Assembly (NCBI RefSeq): GCF_013032005.1
Contig: NZ_WQBE01000001.1
Location: 1,054,001 to 1,118,000 of the forward strand
Direction of reading: 5' to 3'
From: Ruegeria atlantica
Lineage (GTDB): Bacteria; Pseudomonadota; Alphaproteobacteria; Rhodobacterales; Rhodobacteraceae
DNA length: 64,000 nt
How positions within the stretch are numbered: position 1 is the stretch's first letter; every line of letters begins with the position of its first letter. Below are positions 8,945 to 19,281 of this stretch, piece by piece. Under the pieces are notes generated by a model. That model was not told where the DNA came from. It was given only the letters and a program-made list of their open reading frames with translations, and did no database searches. The translations under genes were made by a program, and so were the position numbers.

Positions 8945-9442
8945 TCAGTAGATATATCGGATCTGGTCCGTCCAATACCGTTCCACCCGGCGCAGAGAGG
9001 TTGTGATGTCGTCGATCCCCGCCAACCCAAGCACACCACGGGTTTGCAGCCCCTCGGCATGGCGCGAGAACAGCTCGGTCACGATATCCCGAATTTCCCG
9101 CCCGCGCGGCGTCAGCCGAACCCGAACCGAGCGCCTGTCAATCTCACACCTTTGGTGGTGCATATAGCCCATTTCGACCAACTTCTTGAGGTTGTAGCTG
9201 ACGTTGCTGCCCTGATAATAGCCACGGCTTTTCAACTCACCCGCCGTCACCTCATGATCGCCGATATTGAACAGAAGCAGGGCCTGAACGGCGTTGATTT
9301 CCAACACGCCCACCCGCTCGAACTCATCCTTGATAACGTCCAGCAGCAGACGGTGCAGCCGCTCGACCAAAGCGAGCGCTTCAAGATAGCTGGTCATGAA
9401 ACCCTTGGTTTCCGGCGCGGAGACCTGCATTTCCATACTCAT
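8945..9442 (-). CDS. MarR-type winged-helix regulator (LdtR-like)
   Basis: A 165-residue winged-helix regulator. The recognition region YYQGSNVSYNLKKLVEMGY and the wing RCEIDRRSVRVRLT resemble the LdtR group of MarR proteins known from Rhizobiales, which control LD-transpeptidase and stress genes; that target is not shown here. An ideal GGAGG site lies five bases before the ATG. It meets the DUF1194 gene end to end (stops adjacent), so no terminator separates them. Confidence 0.8.
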   Translation of the reverse strand: MSMEMQVSAPETKGFMTSYLEALALVERLHRLLLDVIKDEFERVGVLEINAVQALLLFNIGDHEVTAGELKSRGYYQGSNVSYNLKKLVEMGYMHHQRCEIDRRSVRVRLTPRGREIRDIVTELFSRHAEGLQTRGVLGLAGIDDITTSLRRVERYWTDQIRYIY

Positions 9443-9519
9443 CCGATCCTCCGATTCAGTCGCGCTGTTTCAGGCAGCATGAATCGAAATCCCCAAGAAT
9501 CGGTTAAGCTGGATTTTCT

Positions 9520-9773
9520 TTATTTTTGAAAGGTCTGCGCGATATCCGAAACCAGATGGACAAACCCCTCGGGCGGCTGGGCCTGCCCGGTGACCCACTG
9601 ATACAGATCCTGATCATTTTCGTGTAGCAGCGCGTCGAACTGATCCAGACCCGCTGTATCCATCGCGTCGAGATTACGTTCGGCATAGGCCGAAAGGATC
9701 AAATCCATCTCTTTGATCCCGCGTCGCATGGACCGCATTTTCATGCGTTTGATCCTGACTTCCCGTGTTTCGG

Positions 9774-9777
<4 letters not shown>
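9520..9777 (-). CDS. sdhE: Succinate dehydrogenase assembly factor SdhE
   Basis: An 85-residue protein of the Sdh5/SdhE (DUF339) family, which helps attach FAD covalently to the succinate dehydrogenase flavoprotein. The key RGxxE motif is R19-G20-I-K-E23 (RRGIKEMDLIL), followed by the typical five-helix body. Its start overlaps the XRE gene stop by four bases, so both come from one message. Confidence 0.93.
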
Positions 9778-11459
<1,682 letters not shown>

Positions 11460-11473
11460 TCCGGAGGCCCCTG

Positions 11474-11875
11474 ATGACCGCAGAACTGCCTGAATACTAC
11501 TTTCGTGTCCGCGAGAATGGCGCGGCGGTTTTTCGGATCGATACCGAAAACCGTCAACGGCGGATCGAGATGGATCAGATCGCGGTCATCAACATCCGCA
11601 ATGGCGAGGTCAAGCCACAGGGCCAGCGCACCCTGACAGCGGCGGATCAGGCGGAAATCGCACGATGGATGGACGCGCGCAAAGCCCTGCTGGCGCAACG
11701 GGATATCGACGACATACACCGCGCGGTCGACTATCTGAATCTGACCACGCAATGGGCACAATCCAAGGCGTCGGACGAACAGCTTGAGGATGTCACCGAC
11801 CGGTTGTTGCTGGCGATGCACGACTTACGCTCCGTACTGGTGCGCAAAAAGGCAGATCGCCTAAGCAAAGGCTGA
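11474..11875 (+). CDS. Conserved hypothetical protein
   Basis: A 133-residue soluble acidic/basic protein that I do not recognise by name. The N-terminal half (YYFRVRENGAAVFRID..RRIEMDQIAVINIRNGEVKPQG) looks like a small beta domain and the C-terminal half (DIDDIHRAVDYLNLTTQWAQ...) is helical. It follows the aminotransferase after a CCGGAGG site and converges on the MATE gene with eight bases between ends. Its position suggests co-transcription with the aminotransferase. Confidence 0.7.
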   Translation: MTAELPEYYFRVRENGAAVFRIDTENRQRRIEMDQIAVINIRNGEVKPQGQRTLTAADQAEIARWMDARKALLAQRDIDDIHRAVDYLNLTTQWAQSKASDEQLEDVTDRLLLAMHDLRSVLVRKKADRLSKG

Positions 11876-11883
11876 AGCCGCGG

Positions 11884-13248
11884 CTATTCCGCAGGCACCC
11901 CTACGGTCTGAACAGAGCGCATCCAGAAACGGGCCATCAGCAAGACGGCCGCGCAGGCAAGCCCAAGTACAAGACCCAGCCAGATGCCGATCCCGTCCAT
12001 CCCCTGCACAAAGCCAAAGTAATAGGACGCCGGTATCCCAACCACCCAATAGCTGAGCCCGGCCATAACCATCGGCACCTTGGCATCTTGCAATCCGCGC
12101 AACAGGCCCAGTGCAATCACCTGTGCCCCGTCGACCAACTGGAACAAAGCGGCCATGGCCAGCAGGCCCGTTCCGATGGCCAGGATTTGCGGGCGCTGCG
12201 GATCGTCGGGTTCGACAAATACAGAAATCAGCGGCTCGGCGCAGGTCACAAACAAGATAATCGTCAGAACAGACACCAGCAAAGACATCACGGTCACCGC
12301 CTTTGCACCTTTTTCCAGATGTGGTCGATCCTTGCGCCCAAGGGCGTTTCCCGCGCGGATCGTGGCCGCGTTAGACAACCCCAGATGCACCATGAACGTG
12401 GCCGAGGCCAGATTCAGCGCAATCCCATGCGCTGCCAGCGGCACCGACCCGATCCATCCCATCATAAAGGCCGACATGGCGAACAGCGACACCTCGGCAA
12501 GCAATGTAAATCCAATGGGAATGCCAAGACGCAGCACGCTGTACAGCATCTCCCAATCCGGGCGCCAGAACCGTTGGAACAGGTTATGTTCGGGCAATAC
12601 GCGCACGGCGTAGACCACGACCGCAACCAGCGACACCATCTGCGTCACCACCGAGGCAATTGCTGCCCCCATAACGCCCAGTTCGGGCGCACCCCAATTG
12701 CCGAAGATCAGCGCATAGTTGGTCAGTGCGTTGACGACAGCGGCCGTCACAGTGATCCACAAAACGATCTGCGTGCGCTCCAAAGCAGCCAGATAAGACT
12801 TCAGCACCATGACCACCAGCGCTGGGAACAGCCCCCATCCCGCAACACGCAGATATTGCGATGCGGTTTCAGCCACCTGCGGATCTTGCCCTGCAGCAAT
12901 CAAAATCGGGTGGGACCACCACAGCAAAGGCATAACCAGCACCGCGTATAACAAGGACAGCCACACCCCCATGCGGGTCGAGCGGCGAATGCTGGTCTCA
13001 TCCTCTTCGGCGGCCGCAGTCGCCACCATGGGCATCACCGCCAGTCCGAAACCGCCGCCAAACAGGAACAGCACGAAATAAAAGCTACTGGCCAGCGTCA
13101 CTGCGGCCAATGCCTCGACCCCGTACCAGCCCAGCATGATCGTGTCGGTCAAACCAATGGCAAACTGCGCCAGATGCCCGCCGACCAGCGGCAGGCCCAG
13201 AACTGCAATGGCCCGGAAGTGGGCGCGATATGTCATTACCTTATTCAT
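11884..13248 (-). CDS. MATE family multidrug/cation efflux transporter
   Basis: A 454-residue inner-membrane antiporter of the NorM branch of the MATE family with about twelve helices in two similar halves (VLGLPLVGGHLAQFAIGLTD.. and VLRLGIPIGFTLLAEVSLFA..). It probably exports cationic compounds in exchange for Na+ or H+. I start at 13248 because AAGGCTGGTGAA precedes that ATG; twelve more codons upstream are open but lack support. It is transcribed away from the PPK2 region, with no clear partner. Confidence 0.9.
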   Translation of the reverse strand: MNKVMTYRAHFRAIAVLGLPLVGGHLAQFAIGLTDTIMLGWYGVEALAAVTLASSFYFVLFLFGGGFGLAVMPMVATAAAEEDETSIRRSTRMGVWLSLLYAVLVMPLLWWSHPILIAAGQDPQVAETASQYLRVAGWGLFPALVVMVLKSYLAALERTQIVLWITVTAAVVNALTNYALIFGNWGAPELGVMGAAIASVVTQMVSLVAVVVYAVRVLPEHNLFQRFWRPDWEMLYSVLRLGIPIGFTLLAEVSLFAMSAFMMGWIGSVPLAAHGIALNLASATFMVHLGLSNAATIRAGNALGRKDRPHLEKGAKAVTVMSLLVSVLTIILFVTCAEPLISVFVEPDDPQRPQILAIGTGLLAMAALFQLVDGAQVIALGLLRGLQDAKVPMVMAGLSYWVVGIPASYYFGFVQGMDGIGIWLGLVLGLACAAVLLMARFWMRSVQTVGVPAE

Positions 13249-13342
13249 TTCACCAGCCTTATGCCCGGCCAGAGGCCGGGACAAGAGGTGATCAGTGAAA
13301 TTTCAAGGTGAGACTAGTGCTGCCGGCAATTGGCCGCTTGGT

Positions 13343-14266
13343 TCATCGCGCGTCAGGATGCAGGGAAGTGCCCAGAATATGCTCGGACTGATGAATGACG
13401 TGATGCGCCTGCCCTACGATCATGGGATCGGGCTGGCCCACGATATTGTGGTCCTTGTCCGGGTAATCCAGCGTCGACAAAAAGTGGCGCATACAGTTCA
13501 GACGCGCACGTTTCTTGTCGTTCGACTTGACGATGGTCCAAGGCGCGTCGGCGGTGTCGGTATAGAAGAACATCGCCTCTTTCGCTTCGGTATAGTCGTC
13601 CCATTTATCCAAGCTCGCCTTGTCGATGGGCGACAGCTTCCATTGCTTCAACGGGTCGGTTTCCCGGCTTTTGAAGCGGCGCTGCTGTTCCGGCTGCGTG
13701 ACCGAGAACCAATATTTGTAGAGCTGAATACCTGAGCGGACTAACATCCGCTCCAACTCGGGCGTCTGTCGCATGAACTCAAGGTACTCGTTAGGCGAAC
13801 AAAAGCCCATGACCCTCTCAACGCCCGCACGGTTGTACCAAGAGCGGTCGTAGAACACCATTTCACCGACCGTAGGCAGTTCCTGAATATAGCGCTGATA
13901 ATACCACTGGCCTTTCTCTTCCCAGGTCGGCTTGTTCAAGGCCACGACGCGGGCTTGCCTTGGGTTCAGGTGTTCCATAAACCGCTTGATCGTACCGCCT
14001 TTGCCTGCTGCATCACGCCCTTCGAACAGCAGAACAAAGCGTTGCCCCGTCTCTTGCGCCCAAAGCTGCACCTTAAGCAATTCGGCCTGCAATTGCGCCT
14101 TTTGCGCCTCGTACTTGCCCCGCGCCATCTTGCGATCGTAGGGATACTTGCCGCTTTCGAACGCCTGCCGAATTCGCTCGGGGCTGGGTTGCGATGGCTC
14201 AGGATTGGGTGTTGGGACAATTTTGACAGAGGGTTGTTTTTGTTCAATTTGCGCCGCTGCTTCCAT
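13343..14266 (-). CDS. ppk2: Polyphosphate kinase 2 (PPK2)
   Basis: A 307-residue PPK2 enzyme that uses polyphosphate to phosphorylate ADP or GDP (or the reverse). Walker A is G83-RDAAGKG (about 83-90), the second motif with D140-R141 (VFYDRSWYNRAG) is the lid/Walker B region, and the KYWFSVTQPEQ..RF and YPDKD segments complete the PPK2 core. The first 40 residues are a proline/glutamine-rich extension. Class I versus other PPK2 classes cannot be settled by eye. It stands alone. Confidence 0.93.
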   Translation of the reverse strand: MEAAAQIEQKQPSVKIVPTPNPEPSQPSPERIRQAFESGKYPYDRKMARGKYEAQKAQLQAELLKVQLWAQETGQRFVLLFEGRDAAGKGGTIKRFMEHLNPRQARVVALNKPTWEEKGQWYYQRYIQELPTVGEMVFYDRSWYNRAGVERVMGFCSPNEYLEFMRQTPELERMLVRSGIQLYKYWFSVTQPEQQRRFKSRETDPLKQWKLSPIDKASLDKWDDYTEAKEAMFFYTDTADAPWTIVKSNDKKRARLNCMRHFLSTLDYPDKDHNIVGQPDPMIVGQAHHVIHQSEHILGTSLHPDAR

Positions 14267-14401
14267 TCAATTTTTCCTTTTTCACTATCCGCAGGAACGT
14301 CTAGCAAAAGGCGCAGATTTTCGCTTTGACACGGGTCAAATTTTTGAGCCGTAGCGTAGGAAATTTTCCACTAATGAAGTTCAACACGCTGCGGTAGATT
14401 T

Positions 14402-15010
14402 CTAGCTATGCCCCCAATCCGCCGGATCATCCGAGTTGTTGGGTGAAAGACCCAGAACGTCGCCTGTGGTAGAACATCCAAGCCCAAGAACCGTTCTGTT
14501 CGCGTATGAGAAATACGCGCAGACCTGATTGATCTCGAGGATCTCGCCATCGTCCCACCCGGCGTCCCGCAGGGCGCGAACATCAGCCTGAACCATCTGC
14601 GCAGGTGCTTCGGTTAGCTTGCGCGCATAGCTCATAGCAGCGATCTGGGCGTTGTCCAGCGGTGCGGAATCCGGCGTTCCGGCCTCAATCGCGGCGCGGA
14701 TGGCATCGCCCCGCTCCGCGTCTGCCAACAACCGCTGAAACCCGCTAAAGTGATGCTCGACGCAATAGCTGCACTGGTTCAGGGAACTAACCCAAACCCC
14801 CAGCACCTCAAGAAACCACTTCGGGACTTTATTGGCCGAGTGATGCAGGACGTTCTTGTACAGCGCCATGTGACCTTCCATCGAATGCGGCCGCAAAGAA
14901 TGCACCATCATTATGTTGTCCACGTTTTTGTCAGGCCCGGTGACCCGCTCGTAAAGCTTTCTCAGCTTGCCGGTGGCTTCGTCAAATGGAACAGTCTTAA
15001 TCCAGCTCAT
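14402..15010 (-). CDS. AhpD-like peroxidase-related protein
   Basis: A 202-residue member of the carboxymuconolactone decarboxylase / AhpD group. The redox motif E68-x11-C80-x2-C83-x3-H87 (EVLGVWVSSLNQCSYCVEHH) is complete, as in alkylhydroperoxidases and the uncharacterised peroxidase-related subfamily. I start at MSWIKTVPF (15010); an in-frame ATG 23 codons upstream adds a poor, charged stretch. It is divergent from the methyltransferase gene. The physiological substrate is unknown. Confidence 0.85.
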   Translation of the reverse strand: MSWIKTVPFDEATGKLRKLYERVTGPDKNVDNIMMVHSLRPHSMEGHMALYKNVLHHSANKVPKWFLEVLGVWVSSLNQCSYCVEHHFSGFQRLLADAERGDAIRAAIEAGTPDSAPLDNAQIAAMSYARKLTEAPAQMVQADVRALRDAGWDDGEILEINQVCAYFSYANRTVLGLGCSTTGDVLGLSPNNSDDPADWGHS

Positions 15011-15138
15011 ATGGTCCTCGCCCTGTTGTCGTGTCGCGTCTTCGCCTCCCAGTTTCGCACTCGTATCCTTCTGAGACAAAACTGGATCGCCCCACCATGT
15101 CAGGCTAAGCTGACGAAACGCAAGTAAGGGAGTATCTC

Positions 15139-15975
15139 ATGGAAATGGCGGAGAAAACTGTCACTGAGTTCTATGCCAACCACCCAATTTCCGCGCCGCA
15201 TATCCTGACCAAGCTGACAAGCCTTCGCGGATCGCTTGAGGATGTGACCCCGCAAGAGCTCTACCCTTATGATCAGGATCACTATGACGGCCTGAATGCC
15301 AACGCCCGACTGGCGGACAAGGTCCGGATGAAATCTGGTGATCGCGTTTTGGATGTTTGTGCCGGGCTTTGTGGACCTGCGCGATGGTACGCCTCTGAGC
15401 ATGACGTTGACGTCACTGGCCTCGATATCAGCCCCAACCGCGTCGACGGTGCCAAGGAACTGAACGCGCTTGTCGGACTACAGGATCAGGTGCATCCAAT
15501 TCTGGGCAGTGCGATGGATATACCCTTTGACGATGCGCATTTCGATGCGGCGGTCAGTCAGGAATCCTTCTTGCATATCCCCGACAAGCTCAAAGCCCTA
15601 TCCGAAGTGTTCCGCGTTCTGCGCACTGGCGGACGGTTCGCCTTTACCGATTGGGTGATGCATGAGCCCCTGCCCGATGATGAGATGGAATTGTACCACC
15701 AACGTTTTGCCTGCCAGTCCCTGCTGAGCATTCCCGAGTACGAAACTGTGTTGAAAAAAACTGGATTTTCGGTTGCCTCGGCCAACGATGTAACGGCGTC
15801 CTGGGGCGAAATTCTGGCGCGTCGGCTTAGCATGTATCAAACCTTGGATGCCGAGGCCGAACGCGCTGGCAACCCGTCCAAGGGGGATACTTTCCTGAAA
15901 ATGTACGCGCAATTTGTCAGCGACGTGAAACAAAGAAGGATCGGCGGGGTACGATTGACGGCGGAAAAACCTTAA
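15139..15975 (+). CDS. Class I SAM-dependent methyltransferase
   Basis: A 278-residue methyltransferase. Motif I is VLDVCAGLCGPARW (about 70-83), the acidic end of strand 2 is GLDIS, motif II is FDAAVSQESFLHI, and a post-motif segment reads VLRTGGRFAFTDWV. The fold and the DVTxxELYPYDQDH start resemble sarcosine/dimethylglycine- or phosphoethanolamine-type N-methyltransferases, but no substrate can be assigned. A GGGAG site precedes the ATG; a second ATG two codons later is possible. Confidence 0.85.
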   Translation: MEMAEKTVTEFYANHPISAPHILTKLTSLRGSLEDVTPQELYPYDQDHYDGLNANARLADKVRMKSGDRVLDVCAGLCGPARWYASEHDVDVTGLDISPNRVDGAKELNALVGLQDQVHPILGSAMDIPFDDAHFDAAVSQESFLHIPDKLKALSEVFRVLRTGGRFAFTDWVMHEPLPDDEMELYHQRFACQSLLSIPEYETVLKKTGFSVASANDVTASWGEILARRLSMYQTLDAEAERAGNPSKGDTFLKMYAQFVSDVKQRRIGGVRLTAEKP

Positions 15976-16107
15976 TAACTTCGGCTTCGTGCAGGGGTGT
16001 CACTCATCAAGATCACAGCCAATCGCCCACAACACCTCGCGCCCCTCTTCCCCCGGACCACATCACCTGCCATAATGGGTCTCAACCTAAAAACAAGAGC
16101 AGCCCCG

Positions 16108-18066
16108 ATGCCCGACGATCTGTTGACGCCAAGCGCGACCACCACTTACGACGCCTCTTCGATTGAGGTACTGGAAGGTCTTGAGCCGGTCCGAAAACGC
16201 CCCGGTATGTATATCGGCGGCACTGATGAGCGCGCTTTGCACCATATGGTGGCCGAAATCCTCGACAACTCGATGGACGAAGCCGTCGCGGGCCATGCCA
16301 ACCGGATCGAAGTTGAACTGCACGCCGACTACGCCCTGACCGTACGCGACAACGGACGTGGCATTCCGATCGACCCGCATCCGAAATTTCCCGACAAATC
16401 AGCGTTGGAGGTAATCCTGTGTACCCTCCACGCGGGTGGCAAATTCTCGGGCAAGGCGTACCAGACCTCGGGCGGTCTGCATGGCGTGGGCGCATCTGTG
16501 GTAAACGCATTGTCGGATTCGATGGTCGTGCAGGTGGCGCGAGATAAAACGCTGTTCGAACAACGGTTCTCACGCGGTATTCCTTTAGGCCCGGTGGAAA
16601 AGGTCGGCGCGGCCCCGAACCGACGCGGCACCACAGTCACTTTCCACGCTGATGCCGAGATCTTCGGCCATCACAAATTCAAACCGGCGCGGCTGTTCAA
16701 ATCCATCCGATCCAAGGCCTATCTGTTCTCGGGCGTCGAAATCCGTTGGAAGTCCGCCATCGACGATGGCGAGACCCCGACCGAAGCGACCTTCCACTTC
16801 CCCGGTGGCCTGTCGGATTACCTGAAAGAGACGATGAACGGCTCCTCCACCTATGCCGAGCAACCCTTTGCCGGCACCGTGGACTTTAACGAGAAATTCG
16901 GCACCCCCGGCAAGGTCGAATGGGCGATCAACTGGACGCCTTCACGCGACGGGTTCATCCAGTCCTACTGTAACACCGTCCCCACCCCCGAAGGTGGCAC
17001 CCATGTGGCAGGCTTCTGGGCTGCGGTCCTTAAGGGGATTAAAGCCTATGGCGAGCTGATCAACAACAAAAAGGCAGGTCAGATCACACGTGATGACCTG
17101 ATCACCGGCGGCTGTGCGCTGGTGTCGTGTTTCATCAGTGAACCGGAATTCGTCGGCCAGACCAAGGACCGCCTTGCCACGGTCGAGGCACAGCGGCTGG
17201 TCGAAAACTCGGTCCGCGACCATTTCGACAACTGGCTGGCTGCCGACACGAAATCCGCCGGCGCTATCTTGGACTTCCTCATCCTGCGGGCTGAGGAACG
17301 CCTGCGCCGACGGGCCGAGAAGGAAACACAACGCAAATCCGCCACTAAGAAACTTCGTCTTCCCGGCAAGCTGGTGGACTGCTCTAGTTCAACACGCGAC
17401 GGCACGGAATTATTCATCGTCGAGGGCGACTCGGCCGGTGGGTCCGCCAAGATGGGCCGTGACCGCAAGACACAGGCCCTGCTGCCCCTGCGCGGCAAAA
17501 TCCTGAACGTGTTGGGCGCGGCCAGTTCAAAGCTGGGCACCAATGCCGAGATCAACGATCTGACGCAGGCTTTGGGAGTGGGGCTTGGCACCAAATTCAA
17601 CGTCGACGACCTGCGCTATGACAAGATCATCATCATGACCGACGCAGATGTGGACGGAGCGCATATCGCCTCGCTGCTGATGACGTTCTTCTTTACCCAG
17701 ATGCGGCCGATGATCGACGCGGGACACCTGTATCTGGCCTGCCCGCCCCTCTACCGTCTGACCCAAGGCGCAAAACGCGTCTATTGCCTGGACGAGGCCG
17801 AGCGCGACGAATGGCTTGAGAAAGGTCTGGGCGGCAAGGGCAAGATCGACGTGTCACGCTTCAAGGGTCTGGGCGAAATGGACGCCAAGGACCTGAAAGA
17901 AACTACGATGGACCCGGCCTCGCGCAAGCTAATCCGCGTCACCATCGACGAGGACGAACCCGGCGAGACCGGCGATCTGGTCGAGCGCCTGATGGGCAAA
18001 AAACCCGAACTGCGGTTCCAGTACATTCAGGAAAACGCGCGGTTTGTGGAGGAGTTGGACGTCTAA
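16108..18066 (+). CDS. parE: DNA topoisomerase IV subunit B
   Basis: A 652-residue type II topoisomerase ATPase subunit that unlinks daughter chromosomes together with ParC. The GHKL ATPase part has ILDNSMDEAV, DNGRGIPID and GLHGVGASVVNAL; the TOPRIM domain has VEGDSAGG near residue 465 and DADVDGAHI near 515; the C terminus ends NARFVEELDV. I start at MPDDLLT (16108). The frame is open 37 codons further, with no ribosome site seen there. The last 78 bases recur in a degenerate copy 1.2 kb downstream. Confidence 0.95.
   Translation: MPDDLLTPSATTTYDASSIEVLEGLEPVRKRPGMYIGGTDERALHHMVAEILDNSMDEAVAGHANRIEVELHADYALTVRDNGRGIPIDPHPKFPDKSALEVILCTLHAGGKFSGKAYQTSGGLHGVGASVVNALSDSMVVQVARDKTLFEQRFSRGIPLGPVEKVGAAPNRRGTTVTFHADAEIFGHHKFKPARLFKSIRSKAYLFSGVEIRWKSAIDDGETPTEATFHFPGGLSDYLKETMNGSSTYAEQPFAGTVDFNEKFGTPGKVEWAINWTPSRDGFIQSYCNTVPTPEGGTHVAGFWAAVLKGIKAYGELINNKKAGQITRDDLITGGCALVSCFISEPEFVGQTKDRLATVEAQRLVENSVRDHFDNWLAADTKSAGAILDFLILRAEERLRRRAEKETQRKSATKKLRLPGKLVDCSSSTRDGTELFIVEGDSAGGSAKMGRDRKTQALLPLRGKILNVLGAASSKLGTNAEINDLTQALGVGLGTKFNVDDLRYDKIIIMTDADVDGAHIASLLMTFFFTQMRPMIDAGHLYLACPPLYRLTQGAKRVYCLDEAERDEWLEKGLGGKGKIDVSRFKGLGEMDAKDLKETTMDPASRKLIRVTIDEDEPGETGDLVERLMGKKPELRFQYIQENARFVEELDV
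17989..18066 (+). repeat. parE 3' end, copy 1 of a direct repeat
   Basis: Functional copy of a 78-base repeat that includes the parE stop codon. It matches 19196-19272 with 12 mismatches and one single-base gap by hand alignment, including an exact run of 22 bases in the NARFVEE codons. Confidence 0.85.
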
Positions 18067-18107
18067 GACGATCGAACGCGAAAGACATCAATCAGTGCAG
18101 AGGCCAA

Positions 18108-19163
18108 ATGTTCAAATCACGTAAGGCAAGACTGTGCTGGTCAACTGGTATTCTTGTTCTCGCTGGTGTGATTGTGATGTTCGCGGGTCGCTACCGCGAA
18201 CCGGCCACTGTCGAAGACATCGTCGAGTCCTTTCTTCAGACACATAATATTCCGGGGGCTGTGCTGGCCTATGGCCCCTCGGATGCAGAACCCAAAATCG
18301 TAGCCTTCGGCGTGTCCGACCCGATTGAGAACACGCCCATGTCGACCGACCAGCCATTTCGCCTGGCCTCGGTCACAAAACCCATCGCGGCCAGAGCACT
18401 GATCAAAGCCGAGGAACGTGGCCAAATCGACCTGGATCGTCCCATAGCTGAGCTTGCCGACCTGCCCCCGCCGCATGACCCGCGGGCTGCGCAGATAACG
18501 GCGCGGCAGCTTTTGGCGCATACGGGAGGGTTCGATAGAAATATCAGTTTTGATCCGATCTTCGCGCCCGATCGGCTTGGCCTCGACTGGTCGGCCAGTT
18601 GCGCCAAAGTGGCCCGGACCGTGTGGCAAACCATGCCGTTGGATCACACGCCGGGCAGCAAGACGGCGTACTCGAATGTTGGCTTCTGCCTTCTGACCGA
18701 TCTGCTGGGGGCGGAAGTTGAAGACGCCCTGCAGCAGGTTGCCGATATCCATCTGGAGGGGCCCGCCGGGGCCAATTGGGAACTTCGCAGCGACGGTTGG
18801 ACCCGTGTGCTGAGTTCTAAGGACGATCAAGGCTGGCTTTCAGGCTTGGGTATCGCTGGTGGGGCAATCGGCACGGCCGAGGCGGTCTGGTCCATGGCCT
18901 CGACGCCCCAACCGTTTTTCGAGGCGACGGCATCACAGGACGACAAAAGTGATTTCTACGCGTCGGGCTGGCATGTCTGGCCGGAAGAGAACGGCCAGCA
19001 CCTGACCCATTGGGGCGGGGTCCGAGGCATCTTCACAACCGTCTTTCGATTTTCGGGCGGAGAGACCGTTGTCGTGTTGTTCAACGCCTCACCAGTTAAG
19101 CCCAATAGTGCATTTGTGTCGCTGCATAACGCGTTGTATGAATTTAATAAATTTAATAGATGA
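18108..19163 (+). CDS. Serine hydrolase of the class C beta-lactamase family
   Basis: A 351-residue protein with an N-terminal membrane anchor or signal (about 9-27) and a beta-lactamase/DD-peptidase fold. The catalytic S88-V-T-K91 and the Y188-S-N190 motif are intact; the third motif reads H-W-G (LTHWGGV) in place of the usual H/K-T-G. Such proteins are often esterases or peptidases of unknown substrate rather than true beta-lactamases. It lies between two copies of the parE 3' end, so it may have arrived with the islet. A CAGAGGCCAA site precedes the ATG. Confidence 0.85.
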   Translation: MFKSRKARLCWSTGILVLAGVIVMFAGRYREPATVEDIVESFLQTHNIPGAVLAYGPSDAEPKIVAFGVSDPIENTPMSTDQPFRLASVTKPIAARALIKAEERGQIDLDRPIAELADLPPPHDPRAAQITARQLLAHTGGFDRNISFDPIFAPDRLGLDWSASCAKVARTVWQTMPLDHTPGSKTAYSNVGFCLLTDLLGAEVEDALQQVADIHLEGPAGANWELRSDGWTRVLSSKDDQGWLSGLGIAGGAIGTAEAVWSMASTPQPFFEATASQDDKSDFYASGWHVWPEENGQHLTHWGGVRGIFTTVFRFSGGETVVVLFNASPVKPNSAFVSLHNALYEFNKFNR

Positions 19164-19195
19164 GGTCGGAGTTGGCTGCATTTAAGATCATGCAA

Positions 19196-19272
19196 CTGAT
19201 GGAAAAAAAACCAAACTGCGGTTCCAGTGAAGTCAAGAGAACGCGCGGTTTGTGGAGGAGTGGGATGTTTGA
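19196..19272 (+). repeat. Degenerate second copy of the parE 3' end
   Basis: 77 bases matching parE codons for its last residues. Read in frame from AACGCG it gives NARFVEEWDV then TGA, where the intact gene gives NARFVEELDV then TAA, with synonymous changes in the Asp and Val codons. A one-base loss near 19212 and an in-frame TGA make it non-coding. The pattern suggests a parE tail from a related genome rather than a simple recent duplication. It ends ten bases before the HNH gene. Confidence 0.85.
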
Positions 19273-19281
19273 GTAATCTAA

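Noticed and set aside
12088-12951. Long plus-strand frame within the MATE gene
   Set aside because: Translation is rich in Gln, His and Arg, typical of an antisense shadow of a membrane protein.
18108-19163. Calling the serine hydrolase an antibiotic-resistance beta-lactamase
   Set aside because: The third motif is H-W-G, and the family covers many esterases and peptidases; no resistance claim can be made.
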